Below, in pieces: positions 8,843 through 18,362 of a stretch of DNA of 64,000 nucleotides. This stretch comes from Rhodobacteraceae bacterium QY30 (GTDB taxonomy: Bacteria; Pseudomonadota; Alphaproteobacteria; Rhodobacterales; Rhodobacteraceae): assembly GCA_002356635.1 (NCBI GenBank), contig CP023454.1, forward strand, positions 2,836,501 to 2,900,500, given 5' to 3'. The position numbers were made by a program, and so were the translations under genes. The notes beneath the pieces are model-generated. The model worked only from the letters and a program-made list of their open reading frames with translations. It was not told where the DNA came from and did not search any database. Positions within the stretch are counted from its first letter, which is position 1, and each line of letters begins with the position of its first letter.

Positions 8843-10411
8843 ATGCGCGGAAAACACGAGAGCTCCGATGACTGGGAACCCTTCGGCCGATCGCTGTTCG
8901 AACATGGATCGTCCCGCGCGCTGGAACGGGTGGGGGTCGTCGATGTCGGCTCGAACTCGATCCGGATGGTGGTCTTTGACGGGGCGGCGCGCAGTCCGGC
9001 CTATTTCTACAACGAAAAGGTCATGGCGGGCCTGGGCCAGGGCCTGTCCGAAACCAACCGCCTGAACCCGCGCGGCCGCGACCGCGCCCTGGTGGCGCTG
9101 CGGCGCTTCGCGGCGCTGGCGGTGGACATGAGCGTTTCCTCGCTGACCTGCGTGGCCACCGCCGCCGTGCGCGAGGCCGAGGACGGCCCCGCCTTCCAGC
9201 GCCAGGTCGAAGAGGAAACGGGCCTGAAGCTGCATGTGATCGACGGCCAGGAAGAGGCGCGCCTGTCGGCGCAGGGGGTTCTTCTGGGTTGGCCCGAAGC
9301 GGATGGTCTGGTCTGCGACATCGGCGGCAACTCGATGGAGCTGGCCGAGGTGGCGAATGGCCGGATCGGCCGCCGGGTCACTTCGCCGCTGGGGCCGTTC
9401 CGGCTTCAGCAGATCAAGGGCGGCCGCAAGACGCTCGTCGCGCATATCCGCACGGTGATGAAGGGGCTGCTGGCGGAAATCGGCGACGGGCACGACCGGA
9501 TCTACCTGGTCGGCGGATCGTGGCGGGCGATCGCGCGGCTGGACATGGAGCGACGCGCCTATCCGATGACGGTGCTGCACGAATATCGGATGACGCCCCA
9601 GACGGTGTTCGAAACCTGCGACTGGATTGCGCAGAACGACCTGAGCACCATGCGCGCCCGCACCGGCACGTCCGAGGCGCGGCTGGCGCTGGTGCCGCTG
9701 GCCGCGCTGGTGTTGCGCGAGCTGGTCGAAAGCTTCCAGCCGCGCGAGATCGACATTTCGTCCTACGGCATCCGCGAGGGGCTGCTTTACGAACAGATGC
9801 CCGAAAAGCTGCGTCGCCGCGACCCGCTGCTGGAAGCGTGCCGCCATGCCGAACGGACGATGGCGCGGATGCCGGGATCGGGAAAGAAGCTGTTTCATTT
9901 CCTGATGCCGCTGTTTCCCGACGCCACGGCGGCCGACGTGCGCATGATCAAGGCCGCCTGTCTTTTGCATGACACGACCTGGCGGGCGCATCCCGACTAC
10001 CGCGCCGAGGTCTGTTTCGACAATGCCACGCGCGCGAACCTGGGCGGGCTGTCGCACAAGGAACGGGTATTCCTGGGGCTGGCGCTTCTGCACCGTTACA
10101 AAAGCGCGCGGGCGGGATCGCGGCTGGAAAACCTGTTCACCCTGCTGGACGAAAGCGAGATCAGCCGCGCCGAGGTTCTGGGAAAGGCCATGCGCTTTGG
10201 CGCGATGTTTTCCTTCCGGTCGCTCGAGGAGGCGGGCGAACTGGATCTGGACCGCAGCAGGGGCACCTTGCAACTGAAGCTGAAGCCTCACGGCGCGGAT
10301 CTGTTCGGCGAAGTCGCCGAGGCGCGGTTCGCCTCGCTTGCCTCGGCGTTGGGGGTCACGCCGGTTGTGGCGCGCCCGGATCCGGCGAAACCGGCACGCA
10401 AGGACAAGTGA
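8843..10411 (+). CDS. ppx: Exopolyphosphatase (Ppx/GppA family)
   Basis: Hydrolyses terminal phosphates of polyphosphate, or the related pppGpp. The 522-residue protein belongs to the actin-like ASKHA fold: the phosphate-1 motif VVDVGSNSIRMVVFDG sits near residues 33-48 and the phosphate-2 motif CDIGGNSMELAEV near residue 155. A long C-terminal region includes an HD-like segment (AACLLHDTTW). Its place directly after ppk supports polyphosphate over pppGpp as substrate. Its stop abuts the stop of the convergent small gene with no gap. Confidence 0.93.
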   Translation: MRGKHESSDDWEPFGRSLFEHGSSRALERVGVVDVGSNSIRMVVFDGAARSPAYFYNEKVMAGLGQGLSETNRLNPRGRDRALVALRRFAALAVDMSVSSLTCVATAAVREAEDGPAFQRQVEEETGLKLHVIDGQEEARLSAQGVLLGWPEADGLVCDIGGNSMELAEVANGRIGRRVTSPLGPFRLQQIKGGRKTLVAHIRTVMKGLLAEIGDGHDRIYLVGGSWRAIARLDMERRAYPMTVLHEYRMTPQTVFETCDWIAQNDLSTMRARTGTSEARLALVPLAALVLRELVESFQPREIDISSYGIREGLLYEQMPEKLRRRDPLLEACRHAERTMARMPGSGKKLFHFLMPLFPDATAADVRMIKAACLLHDTTWRAHPDYRAEVCFDNATRANLGGLSHKERVFLGLALLHRYKSARAGSRLENLFTLLDESEISRAEVLGKAMRFGAMFSFRSLEEAGELDLDRSRGTLQLKLKPHGADLFGEVAEARFASLASALGVTPVVARPDPAKPARKDK

Positions 10412-10768
10412 TCAGAGGTCGATCTGCGGTCCCGTGGGCTGGGTCAGCTCGGCCGGAGTCTTGCGGCGCAGGATGATGTCGCCGTTCGGCAGCTTTTCGG
10501 GGGCGTGGTAATTGTGCAGGTCGCCGGCCATCTCGGCCAGGTCGCGCAGGATGGGACCATAATCCTGCATCAGTTGTGCAAGCCCCTCCTGCATGTCCTT
10601 CATCGCCGGTTCGGCCTTCTGGAAGAACTGTTCCAGCAGGATCTTCGCCCCCTCCTCGATCAGGCTGAACCCCCGCTCGGCTTCAGGGTCGGTGCCGGAA
10701 GCTGTCTGCGCCAGCGGGGCGGAGGAAAGGGCGATCAGGACGGCGGTCAGGGCAAATGCGTGTTTCAT
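10412..10768 (-). CDS. Small secreted protein of unknown function
   Basis: A 118-residue protein with an N-terminal signal peptide ([20 protein letters not shown]), so probably periplasmic. The mature part is predicted helical and acidic, with a central [11 protein letters not shown] segment and a conserved-looking C-terminal tail ([11 protein letters not shown]). I recall similar small proteins beside ppx in Rhodobacteraceae, but no function is known to me. The gene is convergent with ppx and lies behind irr on the same strand with a 60-base gap. Confidence 0.7.
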   Translation of the reverse strand: MKHAFALTAVLIALSSAPLAQTASGTDPEAERGFSLIEEGAKILLEQFFQKAEPAMKDMQEGLAQLMQDYGPILRDLAEMAGDLHNYHAPEKLPNGDIILRRKTPAELTQPTGPQIDL

Positions 10769-10828
10769 GACACCAAGATAGACCGGGCTTGTGAAACTTC
10801 CATATCGTGCCGTTGCGCCGGCGGCGTT

Positions 10829-11263
10829 TCAGGCGCGTTTCAGCCGGATCACCACGTCCACGCGCGCAAGGCTTGCGCCTTCGGGAAGGTCGGGAAGCTG
10901 CGCGATGGACAGCTGTTCTGCCGGGGCATCGATCAGTTCGGCCGTGTCTTCCCAGTAGAAATGCGGATGGTCGTCCAGCCGGGTGTCGAAATAGCTGCGC
11001 GATCCGTCCACGGTGATCTCATGGATCAGGCCCGCTTCGCAGAAATTGCGCAAGGTGTTGTAGACCGTCGCCAGCGACACCGGATCACCGCTTTGCGAGG
11101 CGGCTTCATACAGGCTTTCGGCCGTCACGTGCTTGTCCCGCCCGTCACCGATCAACAGCCCGGCCAGCAGCATCCGCTGTCGGGTGGGGCGCACACCTGC
11201 ACGCGCCAGCCACCGCGTGGCACGCAGCGAGGTATCGTCGATCTGGGGGTCAAAAACGCTCAT
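10829..11263 (-). CDS. irr: Irr, Fur-family haem/iron response regulator
   Basis: Iron-responsive repressor of the Fur superfamily; in alphaproteobacteria Irr senses haem and controls iron and haem genes. The 144-residue protein has an N-terminal winged helix ([27 protein letters not shown]) and a dimerisation domain. The [11 protein letters not shown] segment carries the His-x-His of Irr, in place of the richer metal site of Fur. The start at 11263 gives MSVFDPQ; upstream in-frame Mets lie in the fabA promoter region. The divergent arrangement with fabA, with a 163-base gap, is typical of Rhodobacterales. Confidence 0.9.
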   Translation of the reverse strand: MSVFDPQIDDTSLRATRWLARAGVRPTRQRMLLAGLLIGDGRDKHVTAESLYEAASQSGDPVSLATVYNTLRNFCEAGLIHEITVDGSRSYFDTRLDDHPHFYWEDTAELIDAPAEQLSIAQLPDLPEGASLARVDVVIRLKRA

Positions 11264-11426
11264 CTGAGGGGTGAATATGCAAGTTTCACATCCCTTTTTC
11301 AACCGGCTTTCGGGCCGGCGGGCGGCGTGTCGCCGGGACGGCTTCGGCCGGTCCCTGGGGCGTGGGAACATGCCGCGGCTATTGCCCTTGGCTCCTGCCG
11401 GATGGTAAGGGGCGAGAAACAGGGAC

Positions 11427-11954
11427 ATGACGGAAAGACAACAGATGGCGCAATATCCGAACCGGTTCGACAAGGACGACCTTCTGCGCTGCGCGCGGGG
11501 CGAACTGTTCGGACCGGGCAACGCGCAATTGCCCGAGCCGCCGATGCTGATGATGGACCGCATCACCGAGATTTCCGAAGACGGCGGCGAACATGGCAAG
11601 GGCCATGTGGTGGCCGAATTCGACATCCATCCGGACCTGTGGTTCTTTTCCTGCCACTTCCCTGGCAACCCGATCATGCCCGGCTGCCTTGGCCTGGACG
11701 GGCTTTGGCAACTGACCGGCTTCAACCTGGGCTGGCGCGGTTGGCAAGGGCGCGGCTATGCCCTTGGCGTGGGCGAGGTGAAGCTGACCGGAATGGTCCG
11801 GCCGGATCGCAAGATGATCCGCTACTTCGTCGATTTCACCAAGGCCGTGCAGACCCGGCGCCTGACGATGGGCGTGGCCGACGGACGGGTGGAAGCAGAT
11901 GGCGAAACCATCTATCTTGTCAAGGACATGAAGGTCGCGCTGTCCGCCAGCTGA
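11427..11954 (+). CDS. fabA: 3-hydroxydecanoyl-ACP dehydratase/isomerase
   Basis: Introduces the cis double bond of the anaerobic unsaturated fatty acid pathway. The 175-residue hot-dog-fold enzyme shows the full active-site helix [16 protein letters not shown] with catalytic His77 and Asp91, matching His70/Asp84 of the E. coli enzyme. The start at 11427 is the first Met; a second at 11445 (MAQYPNRF) is also possible, with GGAAAGA upstream. It heads the fabA-fabB-fabI run, with fabB starting 20 bases after its stop. Confidence 0.95.
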   Translation: MTERQQMAQYPNRFDKDDLLRCARGELFGPGNAQLPEPPMLMMDRITEISEDGGEHGKGHVVAEFDIHPDLWFFSCHFPGNPIMPGCLGLDGLWQLTGFNLGWRGWQGRGYALGVGEVKLTGMVRPDRKMIRYFVDFTKAVQTRRLTMGVADGRVEADGETIYLVKDMKVALSAS

Positions 11955-11974
11955 CCCGAGGAAGGAGCCGCATC

Positions 11975-13204
11975 ATGCGTCGCGTCGTCATCACCGGCAT
12001 CGGGATCATTTCCCCCATCGGCAACAACGCCACCGAAGTCGAAGCCAGCCTGCGCGCCGGCAAGTCGGGCATCGTCTTTGCCCCCGATTATGCCGAACAC
12101 GGGTTCCGCAGCCAGGTCAAGGGCCAGCCGAACATCGTGCTGGAAGACCATATCGACAAGCGCAACCTGCGCTTCATGGGGCCCGGCGCGGCCTACAACT
12201 TCCTGGCCATGGAACAGGCCATCGCCGACAGCGGGCTTGAGGAAAAGGATGTGTCGAACGACCGGTCCGGCCTGATCATGGGATCGGGCGGTCCGTCCAC
12301 GTCGAACTTCTTCCAGGCGCATCAGACCGTGATCGAGAAGGGCTCGCCCAAGCGGATGGGGCCCTTCATGGTCACGCGCTGCATGTCATCGACCAACTCG
12401 GCCTGCCTGGCCACGCCCTTCAAGATCAAGGGCGTGAACTATTCGATCACATCGGCCTGTTCGACATCCGCGCATTGCATCGGCAATGGGGTCGAACTGA
12501 TCCAGATGGGCAAGCAGGACATCGTCTTTGCCGGCGGCGGCGAAGAACTGGACTGGACGCTGTCGTGCCTGTTCGACGCGATGGGCGCCATGTCGTCGAA
12601 ATACAATGACACGCCCGAAACCGCCTCGCGCCCCTATGACGCGACGCGGGATGGCTTCGTGATCGCCGGTGGCGGCGGCGTGGTCGTTCTGGAGGAACTG
12701 GGCCACGCGCTGGCGCGTGGCGCGAAGATCTATGGCGAAGTGACCGGCTATGGCGCCACATCGGACGGCTACGACATGGTCGCGCCGTCTGGCGAAGGTG
12801 GCGAACGGTCGATGCGGCTGGCGATCTCGACGCTGCCGGAAGGCCGCAAGATCGACTACATTAACAGCCACGGCACCTCGACCTCGGTCGGTGATGTAAC
12901 CGAGGTGGAAGCCATCCGCCGCGTCTTTGGCAAGGGCACGACCCCGCCCATCGCCTCGACCAAGTCGCTGACCGGCCATTCGCTGGGCGCAACCGGCGTG
13001 CACGAGGCGATCTATTCGCTGATCATGATGGACAAGGGCTTCATCGCCGCTTCGGCCAACGTGCAGACGCTGGACCCGGCTTTGGACCCCGCAGAAATCG
13101 TTACCGAACTGCGCGATGGTGTGGTTCTTGATTCGGTGCTGTCGAACAGCTTCGGGTTTGGTGGCACCAATGCGACGCTCGTGATGAGCAAGTACCTCGG
13201 ATAA
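11975..13204 (+). CDS. fabB: 3-oxoacyl-ACP synthase I
   Basis: Condensing enzyme that elongates the unsaturated acyl-ACP made by FabA. The 409-residue thiolase-fold protein contains the Cys-His-His triad: Cys162 in [11 protein letters not shown], the first His in [11 protein letters not shown] and the second in [20 protein letters not shown] and the C-terminal [13 protein letters not shown] are also FabB-typical. GAAGGAG lies 8 bases before the ATG. It follows fabA by 20 bases and precedes fabI by 17, so the three are one operon. Confidence 0.96.
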   Translation: MRRVVITGIGIISPIGNNATEVEASLRAGKSGIVFAPDYAEHGFRSQVKGQPNIVLEDHIDKRNLRFMGPGAAYNFLAMEQAIADSGLEEKDVSNDRSGLIMGSGGPSTSNFFQAHQTVIEKGSPKRMGPFMVTRCMSSTNSACLATPFKIKGVNYSITSACSTSAHCIGNGVELIQMGKQDIVFAGGGEELDWTLSCLFDAMGAMSSKYNDTPETASRPYDATRDGFVIAGGGGVVVLEELGHALARGAKIYGEVTGYGATSDGYDMVAPSGEGGERSMRLAISTLPEGRKIDYINSHGTSTSVGDVTEVEAIRRVFGKGTTPPIASTKSLTGHSLGATGVHEAIYSLIMMDKGFIAASANVQTLDPALDPAEIVTELRDGVVLDSVLSNSFGFGGTNATLVMSKYLG

Positions 13205-13221
13205 ACGGGCGGACGAACGAC

Positions 13222-14010
13222 ATGGCGGAACTGATGAAGGGTAAGCGCGGCCTCGTGATGGGGGTCGCGAATGAACGTTCCATCGCCTGGGGCATCGCCA
13301 GCGCCTTGGCGGCCGAGGGCGCCGAGCTGGCGTTTTCCTACCAGGGCGAAGCCTTCGGCAAGCGGGTTGAACCGCTGGCCGCCTCGGTCGGGTCGTCGCT
13401 TCTGGTCGATGTCGATGTGAATGACGACGCAAGCCTTGAGGCCGCATTCGGGCGGCTGAAGGCGGAATGGGGCAGCCTGGATTTCCTGGTCCACGCCATC
13501 GCCTTTTCCGACAAGAACGAACTGACCGGCCGGTTCATCAACACCAGCCGCGACAACTTCAAGAACAGCCTGGCGATTTCGTGCTTCAGCTTCATCGACG
13601 TGGCGCGCCGCGCATCCGAACTGATGCCGAACGGCGGCAGCCTGATCACGCTGACCTATGGCGGGTCGAACCGGGTCACGCCGAACTACAACGTCATGGG
13701 CGTGGCCAAGGCGGCGCTGGAAAGTGCGACGCGCTATCTGGCCAACGACCTTGGCCCGCAGGCGATCCGCGTGAACGCGATTTCGCCCGGCCCGATGAAG
13801 ACGCTTGCCGGCGCGGCCATCGGTGGCGCGCGTGCGACCTTCCGCCATACCGAAGCCAACGCCCCCATGCGCCAGAACGCGACGCTTGAGGCGATCGGCG
13901 GCACGGCCGTCTGGCTGTGTTCCGACTACGGCGCCTGCACCACGGGCGAGATCGTCCATGTCGATGGCGGCTATCACGTCCTGGGGATGCCGCAGCAGGA
14001 AAATCTGTAA
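13222..14010 (+). CDS. fabI: Enoyl-ACP reductase (NADH)
   Basis: Last reductive step of each fatty acid elongation cycle. This 262-residue short-chain dehydrogenase has the FabI form of the cofactor motif (GVANERSIAWGIA), the FSYQGEAF strand and the catalytic Tyr-x6-Lys in PNYNVMGVAKA, instead of the Tyr-x3-Lys of ordinary SDRs. The C-terminal DGGYHVLGM is standard. It closes the fabA-fabB-fabI operon. FabI is the known target of triclosan-type inhibitors. Confidence 0.95.
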   Translation: MAELMKGKRGLVMGVANERSIAWGIASALAAEGAELAFSYQGEAFGKRVEPLAASVGSSLLVDVDVNDDASLEAAFGRLKAEWGSLDFLVHAIAFSDKNELTGRFINTSRDNFKNSLAISCFSFIDVARRASELMPNGGSLITLTYGGSNRVTPNYNVMGVAKAALESATRYLANDLGPQAIRVNAISPGPMKTLAGAAIGGARATFRHTEANAPMRQNATLEAIGGTAVWLCSDYGACTTGEIVHVDGGYHVLGMPQQENL

Positions 14011-14104
14011 GTCAGCGCATCAATTTGCGCGCCAGCCCGCGTTTCGGCTTTTGCGTCCCGGCGGACTGTGCAACCTTGGCCGGACCGCCAAGGGACGACG
14101 GGAC

Positions 14105-14941
14105 ATGACCATGCAGATCCACAGTTTCACCGCATCCGATGGTGCGCGCCTGGCCTATCGCGACCAGGGTGCGGGCCTTCCCGTGCTGTGCCTGCCGGGC
14201 CTGACGCGGGACGGGCAGGATTTCGATTTCCTGGCGCCCCACCTGCCCGATGTCCGGTTGATCCGGCCCGACTACCGCGGGCGCGGCGCTTCGGAATGGA
14301 CGGGAGCAGAGACCTACACCGTCCCGCGCGAGGCGAGGGATGCGCTGGAACTGCTGGATCACCTTGGGGTGCGCCAAGCGGCGGTGATCGGCGGATCCCG
14401 CGGCGGGATGATCGGTATGTTCCTGGCGGCGAAGGCCAGGGACCGGATGCTGGGACTGTGCCTCAATGACATCGGGCCGGAACTGGATCGCAGCGGCATC
14501 GACCGTATCGTCGATTACGTCGGCCGCAATCCCTCGGCCCGAACACTGGCGGATCTGGTGGCGCGGATGCCGGCGACCAATCCCGGTTTCGACGCCGTGC
14601 CGGAAAGCCGCTGGTGGGAAATGGCCCGGCGGCTGTACGTCGAAACGGCGGATGGCCTGCGCATCACCTATGACCCGGACCTGCGCACCGCCTTCCTGAA
14701 GGGGTTTGGCGGCCCCCTGCCCGACCTTTGGCCGCTGTTCGACGCCTGCGCCGGCCTGCCCATGGCGCTGCTCCGGGGGGCGAACTCGGACCTTCTGAAC
14801 CCGGCGACCGCCCGGGCGATGCAGGGCCGGCACCCCGGCTTGATCTTCACCGATGTGCCGGGCCGCGCCCACATGCCCTTCCTCGATGAACCCGAGGCGC
14901 TGTCGGCCCTGCGATCCTGGCTGGCCGTCCTGGCACAGTAA
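14105..14941 (+). CDS. Alpha/beta hydrolase
   Basis: A 278-residue alpha/beta-fold hydrolase of unknown substrate. The nucleophile elbow is GGSRGG (G-x-S-x-G); the acid is probably in LLRGANSDLL, and the catalytic His is in VPGRAHMPF near the end. The oxyanion strand reads LPGLTRDGQDF, close to haloalkane/epoxide and ester hydrolases. It is followed after 13 bases by a second hydrolase of the same fold, and the two are probably cotranscribed. The ATG at 14105 is followed by a second Met at 14111. Confidence 0.8.
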   Translation: MTMQIHSFTASDGARLAYRDQGAGLPVLCLPGLTRDGQDFDFLAPHLPDVRLIRPDYRGRGASEWTGAETYTVPREARDALELLDHLGVRQAAVIGGSRGGMIGMFLAAKARDRMLGLCLNDIGPELDRSGIDRIVDYVGRNPSARTLADLVARMPATNPGFDAVPESRWWEMARRLYVETADGLRITYDPDLRTAFLKGFGGPLPDLWPLFDACAGLPMALLRGANSDLLNPATARAMQGRHPGLIFTDVPGRAHMPFLDEPEALSALRSWLAVLAQ

Positions 14942-14954
14942 CAACGGTGCAACG

Positions 14955-15794
14955 ATGCCCCTGGCCGAACTGGGTGACGTGACGATCCACTGGCGCGAAG
15001 ATGGCGACCCCGAGGGCGCGCCGGTAGTGCTGCCGCATGCGTTGGGCCTTGACCTGCACCTGTGGGATGCGGTGATCCCGCTTCTGCCACGGGGCCTGCG
15101 GCTGATCCGGTATGACCTGCGGGGGCACGGGAAATCCTCGGTGCCTCCTGGACCTTATGCGATGGGTGCGCTGGTGCGGGATGCCGAACGGCTGATGGAC
15201 CATCTGGGCTTGCGCGATGCGGTCTTCGTCGGCCTGTCGATCGGCGGGTTGATCGCGCAGGGGTTGGCGGTCAAGCGGCTGGATCTGGTGCGCGCGCTGG
15301 TCCTGTCGGACACCGCGGTCAAGATCGGCACGGCGCAGACCTGGGCCAACCGGATCGCCACCGTCCGGCAGGGCGGTATTGCCGCGATTGCGGACGCGAC
15401 GATGGAGCGTTGGTTTTCCCGCAAGGAACGGACCGGCCCGGTCGCCGAGGCAATCCGCGCACGACTGCTTTCCACTCCGCCCGAAGGCTACATCGGCTGT
15501 GCGGCGGCCATCGGCGGCACAGATTTCATCACGCCCACCTCCGGCCTGACGCTTCCGACTCTGGTCCTTGCGGGCAGCGAGGATGGATCAACCCCACCCG
15601 ATCTGGTGCGCGAATTGGCCAGCCTGATCAAGGGCGCGCAGTTCCACATCCTTCGCGGGGCGGGACATCTGCCCCCCGTCGACCGCCCCGCGGAATTCGC
15701 CGCACTGGTCGCGCAGTTCCTTGCCGGAATCGCCCACCCGGCCTGCGGACCGGGCTGCACGGGCGATCATCCCCACGGCGATCGCGGTCACTGA
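14955..15794 (+). CDS. Alpha/beta hydrolase, 3-oxoadipate enol-lactonase-like
   Basis: A 279-residue alpha/beta hydrolase most like PcaD, which opens 3-oxoadipate enol-lactone in the beta-ketoadipate pathway. Features are the LPHALGLDLHLWD oxyanion region, YDLRGHGKS, the nucleophile elbow GLSIGG and a C-terminal GAGHLPPVDRP carrying the catalytic His. No other pca genes are nearby, so the specific reaction is uncertain. After the last conserved block it carries a 25-residue Cys/His/Gly-rich tail (CGPGC, DHPHGD) that is not typical of PcaD. Confidence 0.75.
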   Translation: MPLAELGDVTIHWREDGDPEGAPVVLPHALGLDLHLWDAVIPLLPRGLRLIRYDLRGHGKSSVPPGPYAMGALVRDAERLMDHLGLRDAVFVGLSIGGLIAQGLAVKRLDLVRALVLSDTAVKIGTAQTWANRIATVRQGGIAAIADATMERWFSRKERTGPVAEAIRARLLSTPPEGYIGCAAAIGGTDFITPTSGLTLPTLVLAGSEDGSTPPDLVRELASLIKGAQFHILRGAGHLPPVDRPAEFAALVAQFLAGIAHPACGPGCTGDHPHGDRGH

Positions 15795-15883
15795 CGCTTT
15801 CGCAGAGGGCCCGTTGCCGCTAACCTGCCCCCGCGGCCAGGGCGGCCCGGACCAGTCGAACCGAGGAACGGGAAAGCAAAGAG

Positions 15884-17092
15884 ATGCACGGTCGTCTGGC
15901 GCTGGTCTTCATCCTGCTGACCGTGGTCCTTGATGCCATCGGGATCGGCCTGATTTTCCCCGTCATGCCCGACCTGATGGAGCAAGTCACCCATGCCGAC
16001 CTGTCAGGTGCTGCGCTTTGGGGCGGCGTCCTGACGACATCCTTCGCGGTGATGCAATTCCTGTTCGGTCCGATCGTCGGCAATCTGTCCGACCGGTTCG
16101 GCCGCCGACCGGTGCTGTTCACCTCGCTGGCGGTGATGGCGCTGGACTATGTGGTTATGGCGCTGGCGCAGTCGATCTGGCTTCTGCTGGCGGCGCGGAT
16201 CGTCGCGGGAATTGCGGCGGCGACGCATTCCACCGCCAACGCCTATGTCGCCGACATTTCGCATCCTCACGAACGGGGCCGCAACTTCGGCCTGATCGGG
16301 GCGGCCTTCGGGGTGGGCTTCGTCGCGGGGCCACTCCTGGGCGGGCTGCTGGCCGGGATCGACCCGCGCGCGCCGTTCTGGGGCGCGGCGGCCTTGGCGG
16401 GGGCCAACCTCGTCTTCGGGCTGATCGTCCTGCCCGAAAGCCTGGCGCCCGACCTGCGCCGCCCCTTCACGCTGGCGCGCGCCAACCCGCTGTCGTCGCT
16501 GGCCGCGATCCGCCACCTGCCGGGACTGAAGCGGCTGCTGGTGGTCAGCTTCGTCTATGCGCTGACGTTCAACGTCTGGCCGGCGATCTGGTCCTACTAC
16601 TGCAAGGCCGCCTTCGGCTGGAACGCCAACCTGATCGGCCTGTCGCTGGCGGCCTTCGGCATCGGCATGGCGCTGGCGCAGGCCTTCCTGGTCGGTCCGA
16701 TGATCCGAAAGCTGGGCGAGCACCGCACCGCGCTTGTGGGCATGATCTGCGAGGTCGTCACCTATTTCTTCTACGGCATCGTCACCTCGGGCTTCTGGGC
16801 AATGGCATTCAGCCCGGTTTCGGCGTTGGGCGGCGTGGCGGGCCCGGCCTTGCAGGCGATCATGTCCCGCGCCACGCCCCCCGACCAGCAGGGCGAGTTG
16901 CAGGGCGTGGCGGCCTCTCTCAATGCGCTGGCGATGATCCTGTCGCCGCTGGTCATGACCTGGGTCTTCGGCCTGTTCACCCGCCCGTCGGCCCCCGTCC
17001 ACCTGCCCGGCGCGCCGTTCCTTCTCTCCGGGGCGCTGATGGTCGCTGTCGTGGCAGTCTTTGTCGCCAAACCGCGCGCGGCCGACGGCTGA
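15884..17092 (+). CDS. MFS transporter, TetA (TCR/Tet) family
   Basis: A 402-residue inner-membrane major facilitator with about 12 helices. The N-terminal LDAIGIGLIFPVMPDL and the loop 2-3 motif GNLSDRFGRRPVL match the DHA1 drug:H+ antiporter group that includes TetA. SHPHERGRNFGLIGAAFGVGFVAGP corresponds to motif C and its preceding loop. Such core-genome copies are usually general efflux pumps. No TetR-type regulator is adjacent, so there is no reason to call tetracycline resistance. Confidence 0.82.
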   Translation: MHGRLALVFILLTVVLDAIGIGLIFPVMPDLMEQVTHADLSGAALWGGVLTTSFAVMQFLFGPIVGNLSDRFGRRPVLFTSLAVMALDYVVMALAQSIWLLLAARIVAGIAAATHSTANAYVADISHPHERGRNFGLIGAAFGVGFVAGPLLGGLLAGIDPRAPFWGAAALAGANLVFGLIVLPESLAPDLRRPFTLARANPLSSLAAIRHLPGLKRLLVVSFVYALTFNVWPAIWSYYCKAAFGWNANLIGLSLAAFGIGMALAQAFLVGPMIRKLGEHRTALVGMICEVVTYFFYGIVTSGFWAMAFSPVSALGGVAGPALQAIMSRATPPDQQGELQGVAASLNALAMILSPLVMTWVFGLFTRPSAPVHLPGAPFLLSGALMVAVVAVFVAKPRAADG

Positions 17093-17128
17093 GATTTTAG
17101 CCTTGCAGGCAAAGCGAAAGGACAGCCG

Positions 17129-18361
17129 ATGCAACTTCGCGACCTCGAAATCTTCGTGGTTTCACCCCCCGCCCCCGGCTGGGGCGGGCGGTACTGGATC
17201 TTCGTCAAGCTGACCACCGACGACGGCATCACCGGCTATGGCGAATGCTATTCGACTTCGGTGGGTCCGAAGGCGATGGTTGCGGTGATCGAGGATGTGT
17301 TCAGCCGCCACATGGAGGGCACCTCGCCCGAGGACATCGAGTTGATGTTCCGCCGCGTCTACTCCTCGGGCTTCACGCAGCGGCCGGACCTGACGGTGAT
17401 CGGCGCCTGGTCCGGGCTGGAAATCGCCTGCTGGGACATTTTGGGCAAGGCGCGGGGGCGGCCGGTCTGGGCGCTTCTGGGCGGGCGCATCAACGAACGC
17501 CTGCGCAGCTACACCTACCTTTACCCCGAACCGGGAAAGGAAAGCGCCGCCTTCTGGGTGGACCCCGATCAGGCAGCCGAAGCGGCGGCGCGCTTCGTCG
17601 ACATGGGTTTCACCGCAGTAAAGTTTGACCCGGCCGGGCCCTACACGATCCGCGGCGGGCATGAACCTTCGGCCTCGGACATCGCGCGCTCGGTCGCGTT
17701 CTGCAAGGCGATCCGGGCCGCGGTGGGGGATCGGGCGGACCTTCTGTTCGGCACGCATGGCCAGTTCACCGTCGCAGGCGCGATCCGCCTGGGACAGGCG
17801 CTGGAGCCCTATGGCCCGCTGTGGTTCGAAGAGCCGATCCCGCCCGATAACATCCTGGATTTCGCCGCCGTGCAGGCCGGGGTGCGGATTCCGGTGGCAA
17901 CGGGGGAAAGGCACTGCACCAAGGCCGAATTCGCCATGCTCTTGCGCACGGGGGGCGCGCGCATCCTGCAACCCGCGCTGGGGCGCGCAGGCGGGATATG
18001 GGAGGCGAAGAAGATCGCCATCCTGGCCGAAGCCTTCACTGCGCAGATCGCGCCCCATCTTTACGCGGGTCCGGTCGAATGGGCGGCGAATATCCAGCTT
18101 GGCGCCTCGATCCCGAACCTCTTGATGGTCGAGACCATCGAGACGGGCGGCGCCTTTCACCTGCAACTGATCCGCCAGTCGATCCGGTGGGAAGACGGCC
18201 ATGTCATCGTGCCCGACGCCCCCGGCCTCGGGATCGAGTTTGACGAGGATCTGGCCCGCGCCCATCCCTATCTGGGCGACCGTCTGCACCTGGAAATGCA
18301 GGAAGCGCCCTGCGACTACAGCCGCCCGAACCTGTTCGAAGGCGGCGCGCCGCGGGAATAG
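17129..18361 (+). CDS. Mandelate racemase/muconate lactonizing (enolase superfamily) enzyme
   Basis: A 410-residue enolase-superfamily protein: capping domain first, then a TIM barrel. Such enzymes remove an alpha proton of a carboxylate, usually sugar acids, with Mg2+. WFEEPIP (Glu234/235) and GERH (near 260) supply metal ligands, and APHLYAGP holds the general-acid/base His. The second-strand block reads FGTHGQ (residues 207-212) where relatives such as galactonate dehydratase have D-F-H-G-R, so the first metal Asp appears replaced by Gly208. The substrate cannot be assigned. It ends two bases from the stop of the convergent flavoprotein gene. Confidence 0.8.
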   Translation: MQLRDLEIFVVSPPAPGWGGRYWIFVKLTTDDGITGYGECYSTSVGPKAMVAVIEDVFSRHMEGTSPEDIELMFRRVYSSGFTQRPDLTVIGAWSGLEIACWDILGKARGRPVWALLGGRINERLRSYTYLYPEPGKESAAFWVDPDQAAEAAARFVDMGFTAVKFDPAGPYTIRGGHEPSASDIARSVAFCKAIRAAVGDRADLLFGTHGQFTVAGAIRLGQALEPYGPLWFEEPIPPDNILDFAAVQAGVRIPVATGERHCTKAEFAMLLRTGGARILQPALGRAGGIWEAKKIAILAEAFTAQIAPHLYAGPVEWAANIQLGASIPNLLMVETIETGGAFHLQLIRQSIRWEDGHVIVPDAPGLGIEFDEDLARAHPYLGDRLHLEMQEAPCDYSRPNLFEGGAPRE

Positions 18362-18362
18362 T

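Noticed and set aside
8786-10291. 501-codon minus-strand frame
   Set aside because: Antisense shadow of ppx with Gln/Arg/His-rich sequence.
10505-11974. Apparent 490-codon N-terminal extension of FabB
   Set aside because: The frame upstream of 11975 is antisense to irr and out of frame with fabA; FabB starts at 11975 with a good ribosome binding site and standard length.
15884-17092. Tetracycline resistance gene
   Set aside because: TetA-like motif A is common to all DHA1 pumps; there is no adjacent TetR regulator and the gene lies in core context.
16004-17134. 376-codon minus-strand frame
   Set aside because: Antisense shadow of the MFS transporter gene, Arg/Gln/Asp-rich.
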